A stretch of 64,000 bases of DNA from Bradyrhizobium sp. NP1 (GCF_030378205.1 NZ_CP127385.1:5496001-5560000); one strand, 5' to 3'; positions 55,436-64,000 are shown, numbered from the stretch's first letter. Made by a program: numbers and translations. Notes: generated by a model not told the origin, from the sequence alone.

Positions 55436-56040
55436 ACATCAAGAAGCTTCGGAGGACGATAGGTGAGTTCACAGTGGTTCCGGTGGCCTCCTTGTCCATT
55501 CGCTTGCTCGTACGTCTGCAGGGCATCTCGCGGATCAGGCGCAGCTCCGGTGATCTCTTCGACGCGCTACGAGATTCAGCTCACAAAAACTATGAAGAGA
55601 GAGCCAAGGCGAAATACGATATTCATCCCACGGTGTATTGGGGTGAAGACACGCTGATTTATGGCGATGGCGAGATCAAGATCGGCGAACACAGCTATTG
55701 CGGCAAGGGGTCGTTCCTCCTTGCCCATCCGAAAGGCACAAAGCTGAAAATCGGAAAATATTGCGCGATCAGCCATAACGTCAACATTCGCACCGAGATC
55801 AACAAGAAAGAGCCGCATTACAAGCACGACCTTGCCAGTCCTCCGGCTGGAAAAGACGTGACGATTGGAGATTATGTCTGGATCGGCGCTAACGTATTTA
55901 TTGGTGGCGGCATCGTCGTAGGCGATAACAGCATCATCGGTGCGAACAGCGTTGTGACGAGCGACGTTCCGCCGAACAGCATTTTTGCCGGCGTTCCAGC
56001 CAAGCAGATCGGCTTAAAATCCGATTACGAGAGAACTTAA
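55432..56040 (+). CDS. hexapeptide-repeat O-acetyltransferase (CatB/LacA family)
   Basis: A 202-residue acetyltransferase with a hydrophobic N-terminal helix (about 12-35), then left-handed beta-helix repeats (IKIGEHSYCGKGSF, LKIGKYCAISHNV, VTIGDYVWIGANVFI) and the C-terminal VVTSDVPPNSIFAGVPAKQIG. Start ATG at 55432 overlaps the wzt stop (ATGA). It probably acetylates a sugar of the exported glycan, inferred from its place. Confidence 0.85.
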   Translation: MNIKKLRRTIGEFTVVPVASLSIRLLVRLQGISRIRRSSGDLFDALRDSAHKNYEERAKAKYDIHPTVYWGEDTLIYGDGEIKIGEHSYCGKGSFLLAHPKGTKLKIGKYCAISHNVNIRTEINKKEPHYKHDLASPPAGKDVTIGDYVWIGANVFIGGGIVVGDNSIIGANSVVTSDVPPNSIFAGVPAKQIGLKSDYERT

Positions 56041-56061
56041 CTGCGATTAGCACGAATCCAC

Positions 56062-57465
56062 GTGGCACGCTCGAAGGTACTCTTCATCTCTCACGTCGAC
56101 TCTTATTTTTCGGGGTTCATAGACCTCGTTCGCATGCTCAATAGTTCCGCCGAATATGAGCCTCACATCCTGTTTCCGGCGAATTATCCCAACCTCGCAA
56201 AGCACATCGAAATTTGCAGCGCGGAACAGATCGGGTTCACAGCCCTGGCACTTCCGATCCCGAGCGGCGCGATCACGTCCGGATTTCTCGCAAGAGCAAA
56301 ACGATCAATCATCGCTCGCAGCAAAGCGGCATTGCTTGTATTTCCCATCACCGGCTATCTCAGTTATTTGACAATGTTCGAGAGCAGGCTGCGGACTATC
56401 CGGCGCGTTCTCGCAAGCACTAAGGCCGATCTTATGATCCTCGGCGGCGATATCGTCGGCCATGACATGGCGCTATACATTAAGGCCGGTCACGAACTGG
56501 CGGTGCCATCGGTGCTGTTGCCGGGCTGGATGGCGAGCGCGCGCGAGCCGGCCGAGTTGTATTTCGAGAACCCACGATTCTTTCTCAACCGTCCGATGAA
56601 TCGGCTGCTCGGTCATTTCTTTCCACGCTGGATCTATGAACACAGAGGCCGCGCGCTTGTAAGGCAACCTGCGCAGGAGGCTCTCGCATTAGAAACGCTC
56701 GGTCTGGCGCCGCCGTTGCCGTGGATATTGCACAGTGGCTTCGCCGACAAGATCGCAGTCGAGAGCGAAGCGGCATTGAAGTATGGCCTCGCCGAAGGCA
56801 TCTCGGAAACAGCGATGGTGGTAACCGGTTCGCGTACCCATGACAAAATGCATGATCAGATTGCTATCGCGCGCGAAGCGCGAGCAAAGCTCTGTAACGA
56901 TCTCGCCCTCGCCCAGGATAAGCCGCTCCTTCTGAGCGCGCTGCCCCCCGATCAGCTCTACGGCCTCGGCCGACCAGAATGCGATTTTTCTAGTTACCGC
57001 GATCTGGTCAAGTTCTGGATTTCCGCTTTATGCGCTGCGGCGGATGGGAACGTCGTTGTTAGCCTGCACCCGTCTGCCAGAAAGGGCTACGAGCCGTTCA
57101 TCGCTGAACTCGGCGCGAAAATTTCCGATCAGCCCGTCGCCGAACTAATCCCGCTGTGCGATTACTATGTCGCCTGCATTTCGGCGACCATTCAGTGGGC
57201 GATCGCCTGTGGCAAGCCCGTCATCAATTACGATGTCTACCGTTATCGCTACACGGATTATCAAGGTTTGAAGGGCGTCCTGACCATCGAGAAGCAGGAC
57301 GAATTTCTCGACGTGCTGCGCCGCATGGCCTCGGACGACACATTCCGCAACGAGATCACGGAACTTCAGAAAATCGATGCCCCGCGATGGGGCAATCTCG
57401 ACGGAAAGGCAGGCCAGCGAATTGTGGCGCTTTTCGACGAGCTAGTTGAAAAGAAAAAGCGTTGA
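56062..57465 (+). CDS. surface-polysaccharide glycosyltransferase-like protein (paralogue B)
   Basis: A 467-residue protein that shares with 51017-52513 the C-terminal block AELIPL.D.YVA.ISATI.WAIACG.PVINYD.YRYRY.DY (residues about 375-415) and the preceding basic R/HP-type turn (SLHPSARKGYE). Its N-terminal domain differs and has SHVDSYFSGFIDLVRML. GT-B-like by layout; donor and acceptor unknown. GTG start at 56062 with no clear ribosome site; it follows the acetyltransferase by 21 bases. Confidence 0.7.
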   Translation: MARSKVLFISHVDSYFSGFIDLVRMLNSSAEYEPHILFPANYPNLAKHIEICSAEQIGFTALALPIPSGAITSGFLARAKRSIIARSKAALLVFPITGYLSYLTMFESRLRTIRRVLASTKADLMILGGDIVGHDMALYIKAGHELAVPSVLLPGWMASAREPAELYFENPRFFLNRPMNRLLGHFFPRWIYEHRGRALVRQPAQEALALETLGLAPPLPWILHSGFADKIAVESEAALKYGLAEGISETAMVVTGSRTHDKMHDQIAIAREARAKLCNDLALAQDKPLLLSALPPDQLYGLGRPECDFSSYRDLVKFWISALCAAADGNVVVSLHPSARKGYEPFIAELGAKISDQPVAELIPLCDYYVACISATIQWAIACGKPVINYDVYRYRYTDYQGLKGVLTIEKQDEFLDVLRRMASDDTFRNEITELQKIDAPRWGNLDGKAGQRIVALFDELVEKKKR

Positions 57466-57866
57466 TCGGCGGCTTCCGAAAGCGGCGTCCGTCTTGCTCT
57501 CTACCGCAACTGTGAAACCGGGATGGACAGCAAATGCGAACTTGTCAAGCACCTTTGCATATGGCATTCGCATCTGCGGGACTCGGCGGTACACCGAGCC
57601 GACATGTGAGTTCGTGCTGGTCGCTTTTCTGAGGTTCATTTTGTCTCGAACAATTCGGAAGAGAAGCCGATCGTGGCGCTGCAGCCGTCGTCTGCGTGCC
57701 ACCGCCACAGTCCGTCTCGGTTACGATTAAACGACACGACGAAAAACGCTAACGCGCCACCAGGATTCCGTCGTGTCAATAACTCGTCAATCCAGCCGTC
57801 CACCGATCTAGACCTGTAGGTCGAGCTAGCCTAGATTAGGCCCCACGTAGCTTTGAAGGCGCTTGA
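57466..57866. other. 401-base region without a recognised gene
   Basis: Short open frames on both strands (57446-57730 plus, 57442-57708 minus) have no recognised domain. A 9-base inverted repeat GACACGACG / CGTCGTGTC spans 57733-57777 with a 27-base loop. The FkbM-like gene promoter may be near 57800-57866. Confidence 0.4.
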
Positions 57867-58730
57867 ATGCTCAGCTTGGTTAACAATCGTATCTTGCCTC
57901 TGTTCGGGATACGGATCGAACGAGTTTCCAATTTCAAGGCCCGCGAACAAGAGCGGCAGCGTCTGGAGACGCTGGCCGCATCCAGCAATGCGCGGCAGCG
58001 GATTATTAAGCTAGCCAAATTGCTGAAACCGCATAGCGCAATCGGACAATCGAAGGTTAGGATCGGTCGCAAAAATGACGGCGGCTATGTCTGCCTTGAT
58101 GATTTCAAAGGTATAAAAGGGGCCTTTTCATTCGGCATCTTCAACGATGTGTCGTGGGACAGCGAAATTGCCGATCGCGGCATCATCGTTTACCAATTCG
58201 ACCACACAGTGGACGGCCCGCCGACGGCGAATCCAAACTTTCGGTTTGAAAAGAAACGTATCGTTGCCTCTGGTGGCAACACGCCAACGTCAACGACTAT
58301 ATCGTCATTACTGACACAGCTCGGAGACGTTGCCCCTTCATCTCTTATTCTCAAGATCGATATTGAGCACGAAGAATGGGAGGTCTTTGAAAAAGTATCC
58401 GACGAAGAGCTTTCCAAGTTTTCGCAAATCATTTGCGAATTTCATTCGTTCTCCCGCGTGATCGAGGATAGCTGGTTCGCAAGAGCCAAGAATGCTCTGG
58501 AAAAGCTTCATCGCAGATTTGAGGTCGTGCATGTGCACGCTAACAACTACGCACCTCTAATTTCGATTGGAAACATTCCGTTTTGCGAGACGCTTGAAGT
58601 CACCTACGGCAGCCGCGATCGATATACTTTCGGGCCGCTCGGGCAACCTCTGCCGACGAACGTCGATGCCCCTAACGATCCAGATAGACCAGATATCTAT
58701 CTCGGATACTTTGAATTTGATGGCGGGTAG
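57867..58730 (+). CDS. FkbM-like SAM-dependent methyltransferase
   Basis: A 287-residue protein resembling the FkbM family by RIGRKNDGGYVCLDD, FSFGIFNDVSWDSEIADRG, LILKIDIEHEEWEVFEK and IICEFHSFSR, the normal motif order. Methyltransferases of this group O-methylate sugars in surface glycans, and with Wzt-C a terminal methyl cap is plausible (inference). A+T-rich. The stop is at 58730 and no cotranscribed gene follows. Confidence 0.75.
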   Translation: MLSLVNNRILPLFGIRIERVSNFKAREQERQRLETLAASSNARQRIIKLAKLLKPHSAIGQSKVRIGRKNDGGYVCLDDFKGIKGAFSFGIFNDVSWDSEIADRGIIVYQFDHTVDGPPTANPNFRFEKKRIVASGGNTPTSTTISSLLTQLGDVAPSSLILKIDIEHEEWEVFEKVSDEELSKFSQIICEFHSFSRVIEDSWFARAKNALEKLHRRFEVVHVHANNYAPLISIGNIPFCETLEVTYGSRDRYTFGPLGQPLPTNVDAPNDPDRPDIYLGYFEFDGG

Positions 58731-58866
58731 CTCAGTGGCACAGCTTGTGTAGCCCTCGGCGCCTCCGGCGCTTCACTTCCATGGCCTCGTCGCCGATAAG
58801 GTGGTCAACACCGTCTCGATCACCTCGCCAATATTTAAGAGCCAAATCCGAGTGCGCCATCAAGTC

Positions 58867-59832
58867 CTAAGGCTGGAACACCGACGTCAACAGCCGCCGC
58901 CAACGCCCACGGGCGGAGTCCAGCGCTATCACTAGCTTCATACGCCAAGGCTTGATCGCCTGCTTCCAGACCGGCTTCGTGTGGAGCACCCATTCGTCGA
59001 ACTCCGCCTGAGTGATGGCATTCAGCTCAAGCAATCTTTTCAGGTTGGTCTCGACGTGGAGCGCAAGCGCCGGGGTCGGATCGAGATATTTTATGACCCC
59101 CTTGACCTGCATCATGCAGGCCCGGATCTCTTCTTCCCTGGTCCAGGCGACGTTGATCGAGACCGACGTCAGTTTGCGCGCCCACGGGCTGATTTTGTGC
59201 ATGACCTGATGGAAATGAAAAGCGTCCTCGACATTGCCGCTTTTGAACCCATGCTTCTCGACCAGGTTTCGCAGCACGAGATCTTCCTGGCGATACACGT
59301 AGTCATCATCGATCTCAGGAAGGCCGGGCAAGAAGGCTGCCTTGCGGCCCATTTGACTGCCCGCATGCGGCCGGATCTCCTCTCCGAGAAAATCGACGTT
59401 CGGGTACTCGACGAGAGCGGTGATCCGCTGCGGGCATCCAAACCAGTCGTATTCCTTCTGGTGGGCTTTCATCGCGTCAAACCAGCCGCCGGGAAGATAG
59501 ACATCCGAATGCAAGTAGGCGAACCACTCTGACTCCACGGCTTCGATCAGCTTTCGCAGGCTGAAGCCGAGCGAACGGTACTCTCGATGATCCAGTATTT
59601 GGACGCGGGGAAAGCTCCGAGCGATATCGATTGAGTCGTCCTTGCAGCCGCCGTCCCCGATGAGCAATCTACGCACCGGAATCTCACGGAAAATCGAATT
59701 CAGATTGGCGCGCCAAAGTTCATTGGTATGAATGACGGGAATAATAACATCGATTGCATCCGCAGGATTTTTGGCAAAGCGATCCTCGAACGTCGGCAGT
59801 GAGTAGTACTCGCTGAAAATGGAGTCGCTCAT
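58867..59832 (-). CDS. glycosyltransferase-like protein, family 2 (intact relative of the 35.5-kb fragment)
   Basis: A 321-residue GT-A-like protein. Seen: IPVIHTNELWRANLNSIFREIPV, LLIGDGGCKDDSIDIAR, and the metal motif HSDVYLPGGWFDA near residue 113. Residues 1-53 match the truncated gene next to the CBS-aminotransferase. It lies on the minus strand after the plus-strand wzm-FkbM run. Its donor is unknown. It may replace the broken copy in function. Confidence 0.78.
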   Translation of the reverse strand: MSDSIFSEYYSLPTFEDRFAKNPADAIDVIIPVIHTNELWRANLNSIFREIPVRRLLIGDGGCKDDSIDIARSFPRVQILDHREYRSLGFSLRKLIEAVESEWFAYLHSDVYLPGGWFDAMKAHQKEYDWFGCPQRITALVEYPNVDFLGEEIRPHAGSQMGRKAAFLPGLPEIDDDYVYRQEDLVLRNLVEKHGFKSGNVEDAFHFHQVMHKISPWARKLTSVSINVAWTREEEIRACMMQVKGVIKYLDPTPALALHVETNLKRLLELNAITQAEFDEWVLHTKPVWKQAIKPWRMKLVIALDSARGRWRRLLTSVFQP

Positions 59833-60389
59833 TCTATCGGGGTACTCGCATCAAGCATGGGACTCGCGTTATGGCACGGCCGATCATCAACGATTTCAAG
59901 TGCGGTAGCGGAAACTGATGGCCGCAGCGCGAAATGAAGTTGGCTTCTGGGATCGCTGTTCCCAATTTGCGCGGTAATAGCAAAGCCTATAAAAAAAGCC
60001 AACGAATCTGGCTATCTGACGTTCGACCGCAGGCCCAGCAGTCAACGATCAAATTTTTCCTCGAACTCTGAGGTTGGCTGCGCGCGAGGATCCAGGGCCC
60101 CGCCAAATGCCACTCGGCCTGCGAAGGCTTGGGGGCGAGCACCAGTTGCTACTGCGCCACGGCCCTCGCTGCCTCACCTGATGATCAGGTGAGGCAGCGA
60201 GGGACCGGAATATTCGAGCCGTGCAAACAGGATTTTCGAACAATTGACACGCGCGAAGGCTTGCGCTGACGGACTTTTCCTGACCCACGCCGTCGAAGCG
60301 GACCGCCCTGCGCTATCCGCTATTGAATTTGCAACCGATCTGGCCGATCAAAACGGGTCAGTTTGCGCCGTCGACGGAGCCCCCCGAAA
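59833..60389. other. divergent intergenic region with a perfect palindrome
   Basis: 557 bases between the glycosyltransferase (minus) and the CoA-transferase (plus). No supported gene. It holds the 41-base palindrome and probably the promoters of both flanking genes. It marks the right boundary of the polysaccharide locus, where base composition returns to the G+C-rich level. Confidence 0.5.
60163..60203. repeat. 41-base perfect palindrome (19-base arms)
   Basis: Arms CCCTCGCTGCCTCACCTGA (60163-60181) and its exact complement at 60185-60203, separated by TGA. No T-run follows on either strand, so it is not a normal intrinsic terminator. It lies between divergent genes. Confidence 0.85.
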
Positions 60390-61583
60390 ATGCCCTTTCC
60401 GCATGCCTCGCAGGCCCTCTCCCGCTTCACCGTCCTGGACCTGACCCGGGTCCGCTCCGGCCCCACCTGCGTGCGCCAGCTCGCCGACTGGGGCGCCAAT
60501 GTCGTCAAGATCGACGCCCTGATGGCGGATGCCGCCGGCGAGCAGCCGGGCGGCCCGCGGCACGGTTCCGATTTCCAGAATTTGCACCGCAACAAGCGGG
60601 CCATGGCGCTGAACCTGAAGGACCCCCGCGGCCTCGCCGTCTTCAAGCGGGTGGTCGAAAAGGCCGATGTCGTCGTCGAAAACTTCCGGCCCGACGTCAA
60701 GGCAAAGCTCGGCATCGACTATGACAGCCTGCGCAAGATCAATCCCCGCATCGTCTATGGCAGCATCTCCGGCTTCGGCCAGGACGGCCCCTATCACAAG
60801 CGCCCCGGCTTCGATCAGATCGCGCAGGGCATGGGCGGGCTGATGTCGGTCACCGGCGCGCCCGGCGGCGGTCCGATGCGGGTCGGCATCCCCGTCGCCG
60901 ACCTCACCGCGGGCCTGTTCTGCGCGATCGGCATCCTCACTGCGTTGCTCGAGCGCGAGGTTTCCGGCGAAGGCCAGTGGGTGCAGACTTCGCTTCTGCA
61001 GGCCCAGATCTTCATGCTGGATTTCCAGGCCGCGCGCTGGCTGATGGAAAAGGAAGTCGCAAAACAGGCCGGCAACAACCATCCGACCTCGATCCCGACC
61101 GGCGTGTTCAAGACCTCCGACGGCTATATCAACATCGCCACCACGGGCGGGCGGATCTGGGAGCGCTGCGCCCAGGCGCTCGGCGCGCCCGAGCTGATCA
61201 CCAATCCCGATTATGCGACCGCGCCTGCGCGTTCGAAGAACCGCGACGCGCTCAATGCCGCGATCAACCGGCAGACGGAGAAGAAGTCCACCGAGGCCTG
61301 GGTCAAGGAGCTGAACGAGGCCGGCGTGCCCTGCGGTCCGATCTATGCCATCGACCAGATGTTCGAGGACGCGCAGGTCAGGCATCTCGGCATCGCGCAG
61401 GACGTGCCGAACGCGGAGAACCGGCACATCCGCCTGGTCGGCCAGCCGGTGACGCTGTCGCGCACGCCGAGCAGGATGGTGGCGCGCCCGCCGGAGTTCG
61501 GCGAGCAGACCGAGGAAGTGCTCGCCGAGTTCGGCTTCGACAAGGACGAGATCGCGGCGCTCAGGCAGGCCAAGGTGGTTTGA
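60390..61583 (+). CDS. CaiB/BaiF family (class III) CoA-transferase
   Basis: A 397-residue enzyme that moves CoA between carboxylic acids. Seen: the family start LSRFTVLDLTRVRSGPTCVRQLADWGANVVKID, NLKDPRGLAVFKRVVEKADVVVENFRPD with the catalytic-type acidic residues, and YGSISGFGQDGPY. The ATG at 60390 is used; an earlier in-frame start at 60363 adds only an Arg-rich leader. It is convergent with the porin gene, sharing a terminator. Substrate unknown. Confidence 0.9.
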   Translation: MPFPHASQALSRFTVLDLTRVRSGPTCVRQLADWGANVVKIDALMADAAGEQPGGPRHGSDFQNLHRNKRAMALNLKDPRGLAVFKRVVEKADVVVENFRPDVKAKLGIDYDSLRKINPRIVYGSISGFGQDGPYHKRPGFDQIAQGMGGLMSVTGAPGGGPMRVGIPVADLTAGLFCAIGILTALLEREVSGEGQWVQTSLLQAQIFMLDFQAARWLMEKEVAKQAGNNHPTSIPTGVFKTSDGYINIATTGGRIWERCAQALGAPELITNPDYATAPARSKNRDALNAAINRQTEKKSTEAWVKELNEAGVPCGPIYAIDQMFEDAQVRHLGIAQDVPNAENRHIRLVGQPVTLSRTPSRMVARPPEFGEQTEEVLAEFGFDKDEIAALRQAKVV

Positions 61584-61602
61584 GGCAAGCCGTGACAAAA
61601 TA

Positions 61603-61630
61603 AAAAAGCCCCGGAAAACCGGGGCTTTTT
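61603..61630. terminator. bidirectional intrinsic terminator between CoA-transferase and porin genes
   Basis: A hairpin AAAAAGCCCCGG / AAAA / CCGGGGCTTTTT with T-run on the plus strand and A-run that acts as a T-run on the minus strand. It lies 20 bases after the CoA-transferase stop and 21 bases after the porin stop at 61651. Confidence 0.9.
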
Positions 61631-61650
61631 GCATTTCTGAAAGGTGCCGC

Positions 61651-62475
61651 TCAGTATCTGGCGACGACGGGGCCACCGAAGCGATAGTTCACACCGACAC
61701 GGACGATGTTGTCGGTGAAGGACGACGTGTAGGAGACGCCCGCATTGGTCCGCACCGGGACCAGGATCGTGGTCGCAATCGGACCCGCGCTGACGGAGCC
61801 GAGATCCATGTAGAGATATTCGAGCTTCGCCGTCCAGTTGCCGGTGATCCGTCCCTCGATGCCGGCGCCGGCGGTCCACCCGGTCCTGGTCGAGGACGTG
61901 CCGGGGAACAACGCGGTTACCGGATTGCCGGCAATGTTGTTGCCGGTGATGCTGCCGCCGGTCTGCACCTCGCCATACGCGAAGCCACCGGTCCCATAGA
62001 GCAGAATGCTCGGAGTCACCAGGAAGCCGGCGCGGCCGCGCACGGTGCCGAACCAGTTGAGCCGCTGGGTCACCACCGACGTGATGTTGGTGCCGTCATC
62101 GGCGCAGGCCAGACAGGTGAAGCCCAGCGATCCCCGCTCCCCGCTCGCCTGGATGTCGGCCTCAAGGCCCACCAGCCAGTTCGTGAGCTGCCAGTTGTAA
62201 CCGATCTGCCCGCCGCCGATCGCACCGTTGACGTCGTTGCGCCCGGCCGCCGCGTTCAGCGGGAAGCCGGTCGCGAACCGCGAGATCAGCACTGAATCGT
62301 CCGAACGACCCCAGCTGTAGCCGACATTGGCGCCGATGTGGAAGCCGGTCCAGTTGTAGACTTCGACGACGGCTGGCGGCGCCTTGGTGTACGGCCGCGC
62401 CGCAAGATCGGCCGCGCCTGCACCCGTCGTAAACATTGAAACAAGCGTCGCAATTCCCACCAGTATGCGCTTCAT
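61651..62475 (-). CDS. Omp25/31-family outer membrane beta-barrel protein
   Basis: A 274-residue outer membrane protein with a signal peptide (cleavage near TGAGAADLAARPY) and alternating beta-strand sequence ending in YRFGGPVVARY, with aromatic C-terminal residue as in outer membrane barrels. YNWTGFHIGANVGYSWG at the N-terminus of the mature protein is the usual Omp25/31 family start in rhizobia. ATG at 62475 with GGAG about 11 bases upstream; in-frame starts further upstream have no signal peptide. Confidence 0.9.
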   Translation of the reverse strand: MKRILVGIATLVSMFTTGAGAADLAARPYTKAPPAVVEVYNWTGFHIGANVGYSWGRSDDSVLISRFATGFPLNAAAGRNDVNGAIGGGQIGYNWQLTNWLVGLEADIQASGERGSLGFTCLACADDGTNITSVVTQRLNWFGTVRGRAGFLVTPSILLYGTGGFAYGEVQTGGSITGNNIAGNPVTALFPGTSSTRTGWTAGAGIEGRITGNWTAKLEYLYMDLGSVSAGPIATTILVPVRTNAGVSYTSSFTDNIVRVGVNYRFGGPVVARY

Positions 62476-62665
62476 GGCGCCAGTTCTCCAAAAATGATTC
62501 AAGTCTGACTTCAAAGTACGCCCAAACAGGCACGGACGCTGTCGCGCGCAGGCAACAGGTTCCCGTATTCACAGACGGAGTTCAGACTTCACTAACGCCG
62601 GAAGCCCTTCACGCAAGCCATTGAATATGCGGGATCTATTTGGCTCGTGTGGACCCCGGCGACAG

Positions 62666-64000
62666 CTAGCCGGCGGCACGCGCCGGCCTGAGCCAGCGCC
62701 CCACTTCGCCGAACAGGCGGTCGATCACCGGCCAAAACAACAAGAGAATCGCAAGCGTCGTGATCGAGCCGACGAGGCCGTTGGACCAGAACACTTTCAT
62801 GTCGCCACTGGCGCCGATCATCGACAGGCGGAAGGCGTCCTCGGCGCGGCTGCCGAGCACCAGCGCGAGCGTGAATGGCGCCAAGGGAATGCCGATCTTC
62901 TTGAAGACATAGCCGACCACGCCGAAGCCCAGCATCAGCCAGATGTCGAACATCGCGTTCTGGATCGCATAGGCGCCGATCGCGCAGGACACCACGATCA
63001 TCGGCGCCACGGCTGCGAACGGCACGCGCAGGATGGAGGCAAAGATCGGCACGGTGGTGAGCACCAGCACGAGGCCAACGACATTGCCGAGATACATCGA
63101 GGCGATCAGGCCCCAGACGAAATCCTTGTGCTCGACGAACAAGAGCGGCCCCGGATTGAGCCCCCACACCATCAGCCCGCCGAGCAGGATCGCAGCCGTG
63201 CCGGAGCCGGGAATGCCGAGCGCCAGCATCGGCAGGAGCGCCGAGGTGCCGGAGGCGTGCGCCGCGGTCTCCGGCGCGAACACGCCTTCGATGCGCCCCT
63301 TGCCGAAACTGTCCGGATCCTTGGAAAAGCGCTTGGCGAGGTTGTAGCCCATGAAGGACGCCGCGATCGCTCCGCCCGGCGTGATGCCGAGCCAGCAGCC
63401 GATGAAGGAGGAGCGGAGCAGCGTCACCCAGTATTTCGGCAGGTCCCTCCACACGTTCAGCACCACGCGCAGGCTGATCGCCGCCGCATGCCCACGCAGC
63501 GCCAGCCGCTCTTCCATGGTGAGCAGGATCTCGCTGATGCCGAACAGGCCGATCACCGCGACCAGGAAATTGATGCCGCGGAGCAGCTCGGCCGAGCCGA
63601 AGGTCATGCGGAGCTGCCCGGAGACGGTATCCATGCCGACGCCGGCCAGCAGCAAGCCCAGCGCCATCGAGATGACTGTCTTGTGCTTGGCCTCGCGGCC
63701 GAGCCCGACGAAGGAGCAGAAGGTCAAGAGATACACCGCGAAGAATTCCGGCGGTCCGAACTTCAGCGCGAAGGAGGAGATCAGCGGCGCGAGGAAGGTG
63801 ATCAGGAGCACTGCGACCAGCGAGCCGATGAAGGAGGAGGTGAAAGCCGCGGTCAGCGCTTCCGCGGCCTGGCCCTGCTGCGCCATCGGATAGCCGTCGA
63901 AAGTGGTCGCCACCGACCAGGCTTCCCCCGGGATGTTGAACAGGATCGAGGTGATGGCGCCGCCGAACAGCGCGCCCCAGTAGATGCAGGACAGCATCAC
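62666..64000 (-). CDS. tctA: tripartite tricarboxylate transporter permease TctA, N-terminus outside window
   Basis: 444 residues of a polytopic membrane protein, cut by the window end. Seen: GGAITSILFNIPGEAWSVATTFDGYPMAQQGQA, and GLGREAKHKTVISMALGLLLAGVGMD with SFIGCWLGITPGGAIAASFMGYNLAKRFSKDPDSFGKGRIEGVFAPETAAHA, all characteristic of TctA. About 55 N-terminal residues would be missing compared with the usual length near 500. It imports a tricarboxylate or related acid together with TctB and TctC, which are not in this window. Confidence 0.9.
   Translation of the reverse strand: MMLSCIYWGALFGGAITSILFNIPGEAWSVATTFDGYPMAQQGQAAEALTAAFTSSFIGSLVAVLLITFLAPLISSFALKFGPPEFFAVYLLTFCSFVGLGREAKHKTVISMALGLLLAGVGMDTVSGQLRMTFGSAELLRGINFLVAVIGLFGISEILLTMEERLALRGHAAAISLRVVLNVWRDLPKYWVTLLRSSFIGCWLGITPGGAIAASFMGYNLAKRFSKDPDSFGKGRIEGVFAPETAAHASGTSALLPMLALGIPGSGTAAILLGGLMVWGLNPGPLLFVEHKDFVWGLIASMYLGNVVGLVLVLTTVPIFASILRVPFAAVAPMIVVSCAIGAYAIQNAMFDIWLMLGFGVVGYVFKKIGIPLAPFTLALVLGSRAEDAFRLSMIGASGDMKVFWSNGLVGSITTLAILLLFWPVIDRLFGEVGRWLRPARAAG

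Noticed and set aside
58731..58866. Possible transposase remnant between the FkbM-like gene and the glycosyltransferase
   Set aside because: The short frames (for example the Arg-rich one on the minus strand) do not match any transposase motif that I can name, and no terminal repeats are visible.

Overview
The window looks like chromosomal DNA of a slow-growing rhizobium or close relative (Bradyrhizobium/Rhodopseudomonas type Alphaproteobacteria). Evidence: high G+C, two branched-chain-amino-acid-type (Liv) ABC transporter operons, an Omp25/31-type porin, a TctA permease, many GC-rich palindromic intergenic repeats, and tightly overlapping ATGA/GTGA gene junctions. The assignment comes from gene content and protein style, not from any search.

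Layout. 0-2 kb (minus): UDP-glucuronate decarboxylase and a family 2 glycosyltransferase. 2-10.2 kb (minus): one operon-like run with a Liv-type transporter (LivK, LivH, LivM, LivG, LivF) and a MetE-like methyltransferase. An MBOAT O-acyltransferase and an SGNH-hydrolase-like partner sit between the binding protein and the permeases. 10.4-15.6 kb: small lipoprotein, PurU, HemD-like protein, GDP-fucose genes (gmd, fcl) and a Crp/Fnr regulator. 15.9-24.7 kb (plus): a second Liv-type operon carrying two acyl-CoA ligases. It is interrupted by an antisense DUF559 endonuclease gene enclosed by ~65-bp inverted repeats. 24.8-29.7 kb: a secreted glycosidase-like protein, a caspase-FGE (SUMF1) fusion, and a convergent OmpA-domain protein.

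29.8-60 kb is a large surface-polysaccharide locus. It holds a WbpE/WbpD/WbpB-like trio for a 2,3-diamino uronic acid. It also holds a nonulosonic-acid set: a CBS-domain/aminotransferase fusion, NeuD, NeuC, NeuB and NeuA. Two separate three-gene sugar amidotransferase modules (WbpG-, HisH- and HisF-like) follow, then several glycosyltransferase-like proteins, two Gfo/Idh/MocA oxidoreductases, Wzm/Wzt ABC export, an O-acetyltransferase and an FkbM-like methyltransferase. Inference: the cell makes an ABC-exported O-antigen-like glycan with acidic, probably amidino-modified sugars.

The locus is a mosaic with decayed gene pieces: an RmlB-like remnant near 32.7 kb, a glycosyltransferase 5' end at 35.5 kb, an oxidoreductase 5' end at 52.7 kb and a GMD-like 5' end at 53.1 kb. 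Each of the last three has an intact relative in the window. Roughly 51-60 kb is visibly more A+T-rich than the flanks. 60.4-64 kb returns to housekeeping-like genes: a CaiB/BaiF CoA-transferase, an Omp25/31 porin and a TctA permease cut by the window end. I saw no tRNA, rRNA, CRISPR array or intact insertion sequence.
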